In this document: positions 17,399 through 26,554 of the stretch, in pieces | How positions within the stretch are numbered: the stretch's first letter is position 1 | Layout of the letters: every line of letters begins with the position of its first letter | Assembly: GCF_036311905.1 (NCBI RefSeq) | Contig: NZ_JAZDCH010000023.1 | Span: 1 to 64,000, forward strand | Source of the DNA: Brachybacterium sp036311905 | Lineage (GTDB): Bacteria; Actinomycetota; Actinomycetes; Actinomycetales; Dermabacteraceae | DNA length: 64,000 nucleotides | Direction of reading: 5' to 3' | Position numbers and translations under genes: made by a program | Notes under the pieces: generated by a model | Database searches by the model: none | What the model was told of the DNA's origin: nothing | What the model saw: the letters and a program-made list of their open reading frames with translations, nothing else

Positions 17399-18242
17399 GC
17401 GCACCGCCCCTGCCGGCCGGCTCGACCCCGCGGACCGGCCGGTCTCGACGCCGCGGATGATCTGGATGCTGTACGCCTCCCGGATCCGCTCGCAGGCGAC
17501 CTTCCGCACCAGCTTCCTCGCCGACGTGCTGGGCCAGCTGCTCGTGGTGGGCATCGAGTTCCTCGAGCTGTGGGTGATCCTCACCCGCGTCGGCACCCTC
17601 GGCGGGATGACCCTCGCCCAGGTCGCGGTGGTCTACGGGCTCGGTGCCCTCGCCTTCGGCCTCGCCGACATGTTCTTCGGGGAGACCGACTCGCTCTCCG
17701 CCGCGATCCGCTCGGGGAAGCTCGAGACCCTGCTGCTGCGCCCGGTGCCGATGCTGCTGCAGATCTCGAGCCTGGACCTGTCGCTGCGGCGCATCGGCCG
17801 GATCGGCGTGGGCCTGGTCATGTACGTCGCGGCGCTCGTCGTCGCCGACTTCTCGCCCCGACCGGAGACGCTGCTGCTCGCCGTGATCGCGCCCCTCGCG
17901 GGCGCCGCGATCTTCAGCGGCCTGTTCGTGCTCGCCGGGGCCCTGCAGTTCTGGCTGATCGACGGGCGCGAGTTCGCGAACGCCTTCACCTACGGCGGCA
18001 ACTACGTCGCCACCACCCCCGGTGCGGTGTTCGCCCTGCCGCTGCGGGCCTTCTTCACCTTCGTCATCCCGGCGACCCTCGTCGCCTACGCCCCCACCCT
18101 CGTCCTGCTGGACCTGCCCGGTCCCGCGCTGATCCCGACGTCGGCCGGCTGGGCGGGCGCGCCCGCCGCCGTACTGGTGTGGATCGTCGCGGCCGTGCTC
18201 TGGCGGGCGGGGGTCCGCAGATACACAGGAGCCGGCGGATGA
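17391..18242 (+). CDS. ABC-2 exporter permease subunit 2
   Basis: Second permease, 283 residues, with about six transmembrane helices and the same family pattern as its neighbour (FFGETDSLSAAIRSGKLETLLLRPVP versus the corresponding GDIAVDLLRPVP). The GTG start lies inside the end of the first permease gene and the stop overlaps the ATPase start (ATGA), so all three are expected to be made in matched amounts. Membrane partner in a heterodimeric exporter. Confidence 0.9.
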   Translation: MAERTAPAGRLDPADRPVSTPRMIWMLYASRIRSQATFRTSFLADVLGQLLVVGIEFLELWVILTRVGTLGGMTLAQVAVVYGLGALAFGLADMFFGETDSLSAAIRSGKLETLLLRPVPMLLQISSLDLSLRRIGRIGVGLVMYVAALVVADFSPRPETLLLAVIAPLAGAAIFSGLFVLAGALQFWLIDGREFANAFTYGGNYVATTPGAVFALPLRAFFTFVIPATLVAYAPTLVLLDLPGPALIPTSAGWAGAPAAVLVWIVAAVLWRAGVRRYTGAGG

Positions 18243-19261
18243 ACACCCCCGAACCCACCCGACCCGATGCCGCCACCGCCCCCGCCTCCCCCGCCGTCGT
18301 GCTGGAGGACCTGCGCCGTGACTACGCGGTCCGCGCGGCCGAGCCGGGCGAGCGTCGGCGGCGCCGACGGATCGTGCGCGCGGTCGACCAGGTCTCCCTG
18401 CGCATCGAACGCGGGGAGGCGGTGGGTTTCGTCGGCGCCAACGGCGCCGGGAAGTCGACCACCATCAAGATGATGACCGGGATCCTGCGGCCGACGGCGG
18501 GTTCGGTGCGGGTGCTCGGGCGCGATCCGGTGCCCGAGCGGCGCCGTCTGGCGCGGGAGATCGGGGTGGTCTTCGGGCAGCGCTCGCAGCTGTGGTGGGA
18601 CCTGCCGCTGCGGGAGTCCTACGGGATCCTCGGCGCCATGCACCGCCTCACCGAGCGGCAGCGCGAGGCCCGGCTCGAGCGGCTCGTCGAGGGCCTGGGC
18701 CTGGCGACCTTCCTCTCCCGCCCGGTGCGCCAGCTGTCCCTCGGCCAGCGGATGCGCGGCGAGGTCGCGGCGGCGCTGCTGCACTCCCCCGAGCTGGTGG
18801 TGCTCGACGAGCCGACGATCGGCCTGGACCTGGTCTCGAAGGAGGGGCTGCGGCGGTTCCTGCGCGAGGACCGCGCGGAGCGGGGCTCGACGCTCTTCCT
18901 GACCACCCACGACATGGGCGATGTCGAGCGGCTCTGCGAGCGGATCGTCGTGGTCAGCGAGGGGACGGTCGCCTACGACGGCTCCCTCGAGGACTTCCGC
19001 CGCCACCTCGGCGCGCCGCGCGAGCTGATCGTCGACCTCGCCGCCCCGCGGGATCACCTCGAGCTGCCGCCCGGGGTGCAGGAGTCCGGGGTCGAGGCCG
19101 ACGGGATCCGGCATCGGCTCCGCTTCTCGGGGCAGGAGCACACGGTGCCGGGGATCCTCGCCGCGATCGGTGCCCAGGCGGAGGTGCGCGACCTCTCCCT
19201 CAGCGAGCCCGCGATCGAGGACCTGGTGCGGCGGATAGCCCAGAACGGCCCCACCGCCTGA
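18239..19261 (+). CDS. ABC-2 exporter ATP-binding subunit
   Basis: Cytoplasmic ATPase of 340 residues (COG4586 type). Walker A GANGAGKST, Q-loop FGQRSQLWWDLPL, signature LSLGQRMRGE, Walker B LVVLDEPTIGLD and H-loop TTHDMGD are intact. An N-terminal Arg-rich insertion (GERRRRRRIVRAV) precedes the first strand, and a C-terminal domain of about 90 residues is typical of this exporter class. ATG preceded by AGGAG; overlaps the permease stop as ATGA. Confidence 0.93.
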   Translation: MNTPEPTRPDAATAPASPAVVLEDLRRDYAVRAAEPGERRRRRRIVRAVDQVSLRIERGEAVGFVGANGAGKSTTIKMMTGILRPTAGSVRVLGRDPVPERRRLAREIGVVFGQRSQLWWDLPLRESYGILGAMHRLTERQREARLERLVEGLGLATFLSRPVRQLSLGQRMRGEVAAALLHSPELVVLDEPTIGLDLVSKEGLRRFLREDRAERGSTLFLTTHDMGDVERLCERIVVVSEGTVAYDGSLEDFRRHLGAPRELIVDLAAPRDHLELPPGVQESGVEADGIRHRLRFSGQEHTVPGILAAIGAQAEVRDLSLSEPAIEDLVRRIAQNGPTA

Positions 19262-19367
19262 CCGATCCGGGCATCTCGCGTCGTCGTCACACGCCTTCCC
19301 CTCCCACCTGCGATGTCACAGACTGGGCGGGGACATAATGGACGACTACCCCGCGAGAAGGAGGACC

Positions 19368-20663
19368 ATGGCCCGCTCATACGCCACCGTCGGCCAGATG
19401 CTCACCTATGCCGTCGACCGAGCCTCCTCCTCCCCGGATCTCGAGAACTGGTCCGAGCGCAATGTGCGCGTCGAGGTGATGCTGCGCCACATGCTCGAGT
19501 TCGTGCTGATGTCCCCGCGCAGCCGCGACGCCTTTCTGCGCGTGGTGGGTCGCACGGAGCACACCACCGGCTCGATCACGGCCGCCCCGCGGCTGCGTCG
19601 CTCCTCCCCAGACCTCGTCGCCGAGCTGCTCCCCTCGGACACCGAGAGCGACGACGGGGCGCGCCTGGCGATCTCGCTGCGCGTCGGCGGGCCCTTCTCG
19701 ACCGCCCAGCTGCAGCAGATGCGGACGGCGCTGGGATCCTCCCCGCAGCATCTGCTGCTCGCGATCGCCCGCCACACCGATCGGGCCGAGCTCGACGGAC
19801 CGGTGCCGGACGGCGTCGTCGCCACCAGCTGGGCGCGCGTCGGCCGCCGCATGCCGAAGGCGGATCCCGGTCACGCCCATCTCTGGGAGACCCTCGGCGA
19901 GGTCGGCGAGAACGCGGGCCGACCCGTCGTGCAGTTCCCCGTGGACGCGAAGCGCCTGCTCACCGACAAGGACACCGCCCGCGAGTTCCGCGCCCACCTC
20001 GACGTGCTGCACCACGCCTCCCGGACCCTGTTCGGCACCAGTCCCCGCTTCTCCACCCGCCGCGGTCAGACCGACGCCCACCTGCAGGCCGGCGTGGGCC
20101 GCACCCGCACCGGCCTCGAGTTCGCGGAGACGGACCACGGCTCCCCCGTGCACTTCCTGCGCACCGGCCAGTCGCCGGTCCCGCTCGGCATCGGCGCGCT
20201 GGTGGACGAGGCGGACCGTGCCGACGCCGAGGAGCGGCTCGCGCAACTGTCCCGGCGGACGGCCTGGCGCACCGAGGCCGGCTCCCCGCCTGAGACGGGC
20301 GAGCTGATCGGCGAGCCCGCCTCCTCCGCCGTCGAGGGCGCCCGGCTGCTGCTGTGGGCGGTGCTGAACCCGATGCTGCTGCGCGACCGCGGCTTCGACC
20401 TCGCCCCCGCCCGCCGCCAGCCCGCCCTGACCGCGACCTCCTTCGGGGTGCGCCTGGTGCAGCGCGGCGATGACTCCGGCACCGAGTACCGCCTGTGGGT
20501 GGGCGGCTCGCGCGAGTGGCGGAATCTCATCCCGCGGGTCACCCGCGAGGAGACCCCGGACCGGCCGTCCGAGACCTACGCGGTCGCGCCCCGCAAGAGC
20601 CAGTCGACGGCGGACTTCGTCTGGGAGGTCCACAAGGCGCTGCGCTCGCTGACGATCCGCTGA
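19368..20663 (+). CDS. Unrecognised 431-aa protein, possible degenerate PD-(D/E)XK-like domain
   Basis: I do not recognise this protein by name. The N-terminal about 150 residues read like a restriction-endonuclease-like fold: helices, then SSPDLVAELL, then a hydrophobic strand LAISLRVGGPFSTAQLQQM where active members of such families have E-x-K. Here those positions are Ser and Arg, so the nuclease centre would be dead. The middle is Asp/His/Arg rich (DAHLQAGVGRTRTG) and the C-terminus has VWEVHKALRSL. No signal peptide or membrane helix. The ATG at 19368 has AGGAGG upstream; the ATG at 19338 does not. It is a single gene between an exporter operon and a lipoate ligase. Confidence 0.75.
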   Translation: MARSYATVGQMLTYAVDRASSSPDLENWSERNVRVEVMLRHMLEFVLMSPRSRDAFLRVVGRTEHTTGSITAAPRLRRSSPDLVAELLPSDTESDDGARLAISLRVGGPFSTAQLQQMRTALGSSPQHLLLAIARHTDRAELDGPVPDGVVATSWARVGRRMPKADPGHAHLWETLGEVGENAGRPVVQFPVDAKRLLTDKDTAREFRAHLDVLHHASRTLFGTSPRFSTRRGQTDAHLQAGVGRTRTGLEFAETDHGSPVHFLRTGQSPVPLGIGALVDEADRADAEERLAQLSRRTAWRTEAGSPPETGELIGEPASSAVEGARLLLWAVLNPMLLRDRGFDLAPARRQPALTATSFGVRLVQRGDDSGTEYRLWVGGSREWRNLIPRVTREETPDRPSETYAVAPRKSQSTADFVWEVHKALRSLTIR

Positions 20664-20713
20664 GGTACGGTCCCGGGCCCGCGGCCCCCGTCCCTCCAGC
20701 GCACAATGGAGCC

Positions 20714-21799
20714 ATGGTGACCCCCGAGGAGACGCAGGTCCTGCACGGCGAGTACAAGGTGCGGGGAGGGAAGCTGGTCGCGGTCGACGTGACGGCGGCA
20801 GACGGCCGGATCGCCTCCGCGCACGTCTTCGGCGACTTCTTCCTCGAGCCCGACGAGGCGCTCGAGGACCTGAACGCCGCCCTGAGGGGCATGCCCACCG
20901 AGGCGACCGCCGCCGAGCTCGCCGCCGCGATCACCGACCGCCTCGCCGGGCGCCCCGAGCCCGTGCAGATGATCGGCTTCGACGCCGAGGCGGTCGCGAT
21001 CGCGGTGCGCCGCGCGCTCGGGCACGCCTCGAGCTGGGAGGACCTGACCTTCGAGGTGATCCCTCCCGTCGTGCTGCCGCCCGTGATGCACGTGGCGCTC
21101 GACGAGGTGCTGCCGCTCGAGATGGTCGCCGGTCGGCGCGGGCCCACCTTCCGCCTCTGGGACTGGGACTCGCCGCTCGTGGTGATCGGCTCCTACCAGT
21201 CGCTGCGCAATGAGATCGACCCCGAGGGCGCGGCACGGCACGGCATCGGCGTGGTGCGGCGCATCACCGGCGGCGGCGCCATGTTCATGGAGCAGGGCAA
21301 CTGCATCACCTACTCCCTGGTCGTCCCCACCTCGCTGGTGGAGGGGCTGAGCTTCGAGCAGGCCTACGCCTATCTCGACGACTGGGTGATGGGCGCCCTC
21401 GCCGAGATCGGGGTGAAGGCCCGCTACGTGCCGCTCAACGACATCGCCTCCGAGCAGGGCAAGATCGGGGGCGCGGCCCAGCGCCGTTTCGCGGGCGGCG
21501 TGCTGCTGCACCACGTGACGATGAGCTACGACATCGACGCCGCCAAGATGGGCGAGGTGCTGCGGATCGGCCGCGAGAAGCTCTCCGACAAGGGCACCCG
21601 CAGCGCGAACAAGCGCGTGGACCCGATGCGCTCCCAGTCGGGACTGGCCCGGGAGCGGATCATCGACGGGTTCCTGGACTACTTCCGCGCCCGCTACGAC
21701 ACGGCAGAGTCGACCTACACCGAGGACGAGCTCGCGCGGGCGCGGCAGCTCGTCGAGACGAAGTTCGGCACCGAGGAGTGGACCGCGCGGGTGCCGTGA
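20714..21799 (+). CDS. Lipoate-protein ligase A family protein with N-terminal accessory domain
   Basis: Predicted to attach lipoate to the lipoyl domains of 2-oxoacid dehydrogenases, 361 residues. The catalytic BPL/LplA domain (about 125-345) has RRITGGGAMFMEQGNCITYS and the lysine in SEQGKIGGAAQRR. Residues 1-115 (YKVRGGKLVAVDV...DEALEDLNAALRG) look like the small LplA accessory domain, which in E. coli lies at the C-terminus; here it comes first. The ATG at 20714 lies 6 nt after CACAAT, a weak -10, and has no Shine-Dalgarno, so a leaderless mRNA is possible. Confidence 0.85.
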   Translation: MVTPEETQVLHGEYKVRGGKLVAVDVTAADGRIASAHVFGDFFLEPDEALEDLNAALRGMPTEATAAELAAAITDRLAGRPEPVQMIGFDAEAVAIAVRRALGHASSWEDLTFEVIPPVVLPPVMHVALDEVLPLEMVAGRRGPTFRLWDWDSPLVVIGSYQSLRNEIDPEGAARHGIGVVRRITGGGAMFMEQGNCITYSLVVPTSLVEGLSFEQAYAYLDDWVMGALAEIGVKARYVPLNDIASEQGKIGGAAQRRFAGGVLLHHVTMSYDIDAAKMGEVLRIGREKLSDKGTRSANKRVDPMRSQSGLARERIIDGFLDYFRARYDTAESTYTEDELARARQLVETKFGTEEWTARVP

Positions 21800-21830
21800 C
21801 GCGACAGCGCTCACACTGCCGACGCCTGCG

Positions 21831-21858
21831 TTGCACCGCTCCGCAGACCTGGAACAAT
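21831..21858 (+). promoter_or_regulatory. Candidate leaderless promoter of valS
   Basis: TTGCAC (21831-21836), 16-bp spacer, AACAAT (21853-21858), then 7 nt to the ATG at 21866. No T-box or Shine-Dalgarno is seen. Confidence 0.45.
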
Positions 21859-21865
21859 GTCCCGC

Positions 21866-24559
21866 ATGACCGACACCGCATCGCGCCCTGACGCCCAGAC
21901 CTCGATCCCCGATCGTCCCTCCCTCGAGGGCCTCGAGGAGAAGTGGGACGGCGTATGGAGCGAGCAGCAGCTGTACGCCTTCGATCCGGAGACCACCCGT
22001 GATCAGGTGTTCAGCGTCGACACCCCGCCGCCCACGGCCTCGGGTTCCCTGCACGTCGGCCATGTCTTCGGCTACTCGCAGGCGGACATGATCGTCCGCT
22101 ACCAGCGCATGCGCGGGAAGAACATCTTCTACCCGCTGGGCTGGGACGACAACGGCCTGCCCACCGAACGCCGGGTGCAGAACTACTACGGCGTGCGCTG
22201 CGATCCGTCGCTGCCCTACGACCCTGACTTCACGCCCCCGCAGGAAGGCGGCGACAACAAGTCGGCGAAGGCCGCGAACCAGCTGCCGATCTCCCGCCGC
22301 AACTTCATCGAGCTGTGCGAGCGCCTCACCGAGATCGACGAGAAGTCCTTCGAGGACGTCTTCCGCGCCCTCGGCCTCTCCGTCGACTGGAACCACGGCT
22401 ACCAGACCATCAACGCCCACTCCCGCGCGACCTCCCAGCGAGCCTTCCTGGAGAACCTCGCCGCCGGCCAGGCGTACCAGTCCGAGGCCCCCACCATGTG
22501 GGACGTCACCTACCGCACCGCCGTCGCCCAGGCGGAACAGGAGGATCGCGACCGCGAGGGCGCCTACCACCGCCTCGGCTTCACCCGCACGGACGGCTCC
22601 GGCGAGAAGGTCGTCATCGCGACCACCCGCCCCGAGCTGCTACCCGCGTGCGTGGCCCTCGTCGCCCACCCCGACGACGAGCGCTACCAGGGCCTGTTCG
22701 GCACCACCGTCACCTCGCCCCTGTTCGGTGTCGAGGTGCCCGTGCTCGCCCATCCCCTCGCCCAGCCCGACAAGGGCGCCGGCATCGCGATGATCTGCAC
22801 CTTCGGCGACGCGAACGACGTCACCTGGTGGCGCGAGCTCGAGCTGCCCACCCGCTCGGTGATCGGCCGCGATGGCCGCTTCCTCCCGGAGACGCCGTGG
22901 ATCACCTCCCCCGAGGGGCAGGCGAACTACGCCGAGCTCGCCGGGCTCACCGTGTTCAGCGCGCAGAAGCGCGTGGTGGAGATGGCGACGGAGTCCGGCG
23001 ACCTCACCGGCGAGATCGAGAAGATCTCCCACCCGGTGAAGTTCTACGAGAACGGCGACAAGCCGCTCGAGTTCGTGACCTCCCGCCAGTGGTACCTGAC
23101 CAACGGCGGCCGCGACCAGTCCGAGGGCGGCCTGCGCGATGCGCTCATCGCCCGCGGCAAGGAGCTGACCTGGCACCCCGCCCACATGGAGTCCCGCTAC
23201 CGCAACTGGGTCGAGGGCCTCGCCGGTGACTGGCTGATCTCCCGCCAGCGCTTCTTCGGCGTGCCCTTCCCGGTCTGGTACGGCGTCGGCGCCGACGGCG
23301 AGACGGACTACGACGCCGTGCTGACCCCGTCCGTGGACCGGCTCCCGATCGACCCGACGATCGACGTGCCCGAGGGCTTCACCGAGGAGCAGCGGAACCA
23401 GCCCGGCGGCTTCGTCGCGGACCCGGACATCCTCGACACCTGGGCCACGTCCTCGCTCACCCCGCAGCTCGCGGGCGGCTGGAACTCCGACGCAGAGTCC
23501 GATGGGCTCTTCTCGAAGGTCTACCCGATGGACCTGCGCCCCCAGGGCCACGACATCATCCGCACCTGGCTGTTCTCCACGATCGTCCGCTCGCACCTGC
23601 AGCAGGACGCCCTGCCGTGGAAGCATGCCTCGATCAACGGCTGGATCCTGGACCCGGACCGCAAGAAGATGTCCAAGTCCAAGGGCAACGTCGTCACCCC
23701 CATCGGCCTGCTGCAGCAGCACGGCTCCGACGGCGTCCGCTACTGGGCCGGCCGGGCCCGCCAGGGCGTGGACACCGCCTTCGACGAGGGCCAGATGAAG
23801 ATCGGCCGTCGTCTCGCGATCAAGATCCTCAACGCCTCGAAGTTCGCGCTCGGCTTCGGCGAGGCCCCCGCCGATCCGGCGGGCCGCCTGGCCGCCGATC
23901 CCGCCGTCGTCACCGATCCGCTGGACCGGGCGCTGCTGGCGAACCTCGCCGAGGTCGTCGAGCAGTCCACCGTCGCCTTCGACGACATGGACTACGCGCG
24001 GGTGCTCGAGCTCGTCGAGCCCTTCTTCTGGGCCTTCTGCGACGACTACATCGAGCTGGTCAAGGAGCGCGCCCACGGCAACTCCGCGACCGGGCAGGCC
24101 GGAGCGGACTCCGCGCGGGCCGCGCTCGCGATCGCGCTCGAGGTGCAGCTGCGGCTGTTCGCCCCGGTGATCGTCTTCGCGACCGAGGAGGTGTGGTCGT
24201 GGTGGCGGGACGGCTCGGTGCACACCCAGCCCTGGCCCGAGGCCGCGCCCCTGCGCGAGGCCGCCGCGGGGCAGGACGCCGCCCTGCTCGACGCGGTCGC
24301 CCAGGCCGCGATCGTGGTGCGCCGCCTGAAGTCCGATGCGAAGGTCTCGCAGAAGACGCCGGTGCTCTCCGTGACGGTGCGCGCCCCGCAGGCCACGGCC
24401 GCACACCTCGAGGCCGCGCGCGACGACCTGATGGCACTGGGCCGGATCGAGACGCTCGAGATCGTCGGCGGTGAGGTCGAGGGCATCACCACCGAGGACG
24501 CCGTGCTCGGCGAGCCGCCGGTGAAGCAGCCGCGCGGCGGCCAGGGCGCCGCGTCCTGA
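21866..24559 (+). CDS. valS: Valyl-tRNA synthetase
   Basis: Charges tRNA-Val; 897 residues. The class I motifs are HVGH (63-66) and KMSKSKG. The signature GWDDNGLPTERRVQNYYGVRCDP belongs to the actinobacterial/archaeal-like ValRS type. The editing domain lies between the two motifs, and the C-terminal anticodon-binding region ends in an Ala/Gly-rich tail. Two ATG codons are 9 nt apart (21857, 21866); the second fits the promoter spacing. In contrast to ileS there is no T-box leader, because the upstream gap is only 66 bp. Confidence 0.97.
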   Translation: MTDTASRPDAQTSIPDRPSLEGLEEKWDGVWSEQQLYAFDPETTRDQVFSVDTPPPTASGSLHVGHVFGYSQADMIVRYQRMRGKNIFYPLGWDDNGLPTERRVQNYYGVRCDPSLPYDPDFTPPQEGGDNKSAKAANQLPISRRNFIELCERLTEIDEKSFEDVFRALGLSVDWNHGYQTINAHSRATSQRAFLENLAAGQAYQSEAPTMWDVTYRTAVAQAEQEDRDREGAYHRLGFTRTDGSGEKVVIATTRPELLPACVALVAHPDDERYQGLFGTTVTSPLFGVEVPVLAHPLAQPDKGAGIAMICTFGDANDVTWWRELELPTRSVIGRDGRFLPETPWITSPEGQANYAELAGLTVFSAQKRVVEMATESGDLTGEIEKISHPVKFYENGDKPLEFVTSRQWYLTNGGRDQSEGGLRDALIARGKELTWHPAHMESRYRNWVEGLAGDWLISRQRFFGVPFPVWYGVGADGETDYDAVLTPSVDRLPIDPTIDVPEGFTEEQRNQPGGFVADPDILDTWATSSLTPQLAGGWNSDAESDGLFSKVYPMDLRPQGHDIIRTWLFSTIVRSHLQQDALPWKHASINGWILDPDRKKMSKSKGNVVTPIGLLQQHGSDGVRYWAGRARQGVDTAFDEGQMKIGRRLAIKILNASKFALGFGEAPADPAGRLAADPAVVTDPLDRALLANLAEVVEQSTVAFDDMDYARVLELVEPFFWAFCDDYIELVKERAHGNSATGQAGADSARAALAIALEVQLRLFAPVIVFATEEVWSWWRDGSVHTQPWPEAAPLREAAAGQDAALLDAVAQAAIVVRRLKSDAKVSQKTPVLSVTVRAPQATAAHLEAARDDLMALGRIETLEIVGGEVEGITTEDAVLGEPPVKQPRGGQGAAS

Positions 24560-24581
24560 CCGGGGGATCGATCGGTCCCCG

Positions 24582-25070
24582 ATGAGTGCTCGCACCTATC
24601 GCAGCGGGTCGGCGACGATTCTGCGCGTCGTCGGCCCGCTGATCGCCGTCGTCGACATCCTCGTGTTCGTGCCGCTCCCGGTGCTGCTGTGGCTCTCGAG
24701 CGAGGACGCCTCGGTGCTGGTGATGCTGCTGTTCGTCCCGATCGGCGTGATCGCCGGGGTGTTGCTGTTCCTGGCGGGACAGCGCTCCTCGGTCACGGTC
24801 AGCACGGAGGACGTCTCCTGGCGGACTCTCACCAGCGCCCGCCGCACGGTTCCCTTCTCGGCGGTGCGCGGGGTGGAAGTGCCCACGGCACGGCGGGGTC
24901 CCACCGGGGTGCGCCTGCACCTGCTGGACGGGAACATCGTGGCCGTCGGCGCCGTGGCCATGTCCTCCGGAGAGGGCGGCAACTCCGCCGACGGCGGCTA
25001 CCTCCGTGCCGCGCAGGCGATCACTGCGGCGCACGCCGCGTGGTGGGCGCGCCACCCCGGCCACCGCTGA
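24582..25070 (+). CDS. Membrane protein with PH-like domain
   Basis: Hypothetical 162-residue protein with two adjacent transmembrane helices (about 16-38 and 45-66), then a cytoplasmic region whose pattern (SVTVSTEDVSWRTL...TVPFSAVRGVEV...GVRLHLLDGNIVAVG) resembles bacterial PH (bPH) domains. Function unknown. It lies 22 bp after valS and may be read through from it; it converges with the WXG100-like gene. Confidence 0.7.
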   Translation: MSARTYRSGSATILRVVGPLIAVVDILVFVPLPVLLWLSSEDASVLVMLLFVPIGVIAGVLLFLAGQRSSVTVSTEDVSWRTLTSARRTVPFSAVRGVEVPTARRGPTGVRLHLLDGNIVAVGAVAMSSGEGGNSADGGYLRAAQAITAAHAAWWARHPGHR

Positions 25071-25106
25071 GGCGGATCCCGGCCGACGAGCCGCTCCGCC
25101 CCGGGG

Positions 25107-25126
25107 CCTCGCCCCCGAGGGCGAGG
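25107..25126. terminator. Bidirectional terminator hairpin
   Basis: Perfect 8-bp stem CCTCGCCC/GGGCGAGG with a CCGA loop in the 60-bp gap between two convergent genes. No U-tract. Confidence 0.6.
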
Positions 25127-25130
25127 GTCA

Positions 25131-26435
25131 TCAGTCGAACGGGTTCAGGGAGCTGACGGTGCTGCTGACCGCACTGCTCGCGCTGTCCCAGGCACCGGAG
25201 GCATCCGAGATGGCGTCGTCGATGTCGTAGTCGCTGGGGGTGAAGGTGTTGACGATCTGATTGGGGTGGATGGCGAGGCTCGTACTGCCGCCCAGCCCGA
25301 GCTCGACCGCGAGCTGCCCGCCGACGTTCACCGAGATCTCGTCGGTCGAGACGGTCGCGCCGGCGGAGGCTCCGGCTCCGGCCCCGGCCTTCTCGCTGAT
25401 CGACGTCGAGGAGGAGAACCATCCGCCCGGACTGGTGCTCTCGTAGGTCTGAGTGACCTGGCCGCCGGCGAAGGCGTTCGCGCCGCCGCCGATCGTGAAC
25501 CCGTTGGCCTGGCCGTCCTCGTTCCGGGTGACGTGGGCGTAGCTGTAGGCGTTCGCGTTGGCGCCGACGTAGGCGTCGGTGGTGATGGTGCTGGAGGACC
25601 CGAAGGGCCCGTCGAGCGTCGCGCTCTGCGAGGCGTACAGGCCCGAGCCCGCCTTCGCGCCGTACGAGTAGCCGTCGGGCCCGACGGTGCCGCCGGCCTC
25701 GACGTACGCCTCCGCCCCGACCCGGTGGCTGGTGGTGAGCCCCGTTCCGAAGGGTCCGTTCAGCTGGGTCTCGACCCCCGCCTCGAGGCTCCCACGGGCG
25801 CCGATGGTCGCAGTGGTGTTGCCGTACGGGTCGGTGGTGACGTTGGTGCCCGCGCTGTAGTTCGCCCCTGCGTGCACGTCCACGTAGCCGGCGTCGTTGC
25901 TGATCTCCTGACCGGGCAGGAGCTCCGGGTTCCAGGTGAAGTCGTCCCCGACGGGGCGCTGCTCCCCGAAGGTGGTGCCCCGGGTCGAATAGCCCTGGTC
26001 GCCGTAGAAGAACGGCGGGGCCGGGGGACCCGACGGCGTCGGCAGGGGGAAGGGCGGGAAGGACGGGAAGGGCCCACCGGGGCCGAGGGGACCGAAGGGG
26101 CCGGGGAGCGGGAAGGGGAAGGGCAGCGGCAGCCCGAAGGGGCCGTGTCCTGGTCCTGCCCCACGGCCGTTCTCGGAGGCGCTGTCCTGCTCTTCGGCGT
26201 GCTCGCGCAACTGGTCGGCGCGCGCCTGCAGCTCCTCGGCCCGCGCGGAGATCCCCGCCCGCACCTGGGAGGTCCACCGCTCCCGGAAGGCGTCGGCGTC
26301 GGGCCCGTTCCAGTCGACCGAGGCGATCAGTGCCGAGGTGGTGCCGAGGAGGTCATGCAGCGTGCCCGCCTCGCGCCGGCAGGCCTCCGCCTGCGTGCGC
26401 AGCTGCTCGGTGTCTGCTCCGAGGAACCCGCTCAT
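25131..26435 (-). CDS. WXG100-like protein with Pro/Phe-rich linker and Gly-rich C-terminal domain
   Basis: A 434-residue three-part protein. Residues 1-90 are a helical hairpin with Trp42-Asn-Gly44 (WNGPDADAF), the WXG motif of ESX/type VII secretion substrates. Residues 95-142 are almost only Pro, Gly and Phe. Residues 180-400 are Gly/Ala/Ser/Thr-rich with repeated GPFG...T...AYV units (for example at 227-246 and 276-296), probably a beta-rich repeat fold. There is no recognisable toxin motif, no transmembrane segment and no immunity gene in the same operon. GAGGGG precedes the ATG. I infer a secreted surface or effector protein; the secretion route is not in the window. Confidence 0.75.
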   Translation of the reverse strand: MSGFLGADTEQLRTQAEACRREAGTLHDLLGTTSALIASVDWNGPDADAFRERWTSQVRAGISARAEELQARADQLREHAEEQDSASENGRGAGPGHGPFGLPLPFPFPLPGPFGPLGPGGPFPSFPPFPLPTPSGPPAPPFFYGDQGYSTRGTTFGEQRPVGDDFTWNPELLPGQEISNDAGYVDVHAGANYSAGTNVTTDPYGNTTATIGARGSLEAGVETQLNGPFGTGLTTSHRVGAEAYVEAGGTVGPDGYSYGAKAGSGLYASQSATLDGPFGSSSTITTDAYVGANANAYSYAHVTRNEDGQANGFTIGGGANAFAGGQVTQTYESTSPGGWFSSSTSISEKAGAGAGASAGATVSTDEISVNVGGQLAVELGLGGSTSLAIHPNQIVNTFTPSDYDIDDAISDASGAWDSASSAVSSTVSSLNPFD

Positions 26436-26520
26436 CTCGTCCCCTCCCCTGACCCGCCCCGTCGGCGGATGCTCGTCCCTGATCTGAGAAGGAGCCTAGG
26501 GCGGATGCCCGGCACCGCCC

Positions 26521-26536
26521 ATGGGGAGCACTCCCC
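26521..26536. repeat. Inverted repeat ATGGGGAG-CTCCCCAT
   Basis: Eight-bp perfect arms directly abutting or with a minimal turn, in the 119-bp gap between selB's end and the start of the WXG100-like gene. It could be a terminator of upstream readthrough or an operator for the WXG gene. Confidence 0.4.
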
Positions 26537-26554
26537 ATTCCGGGCGACGGGCGG

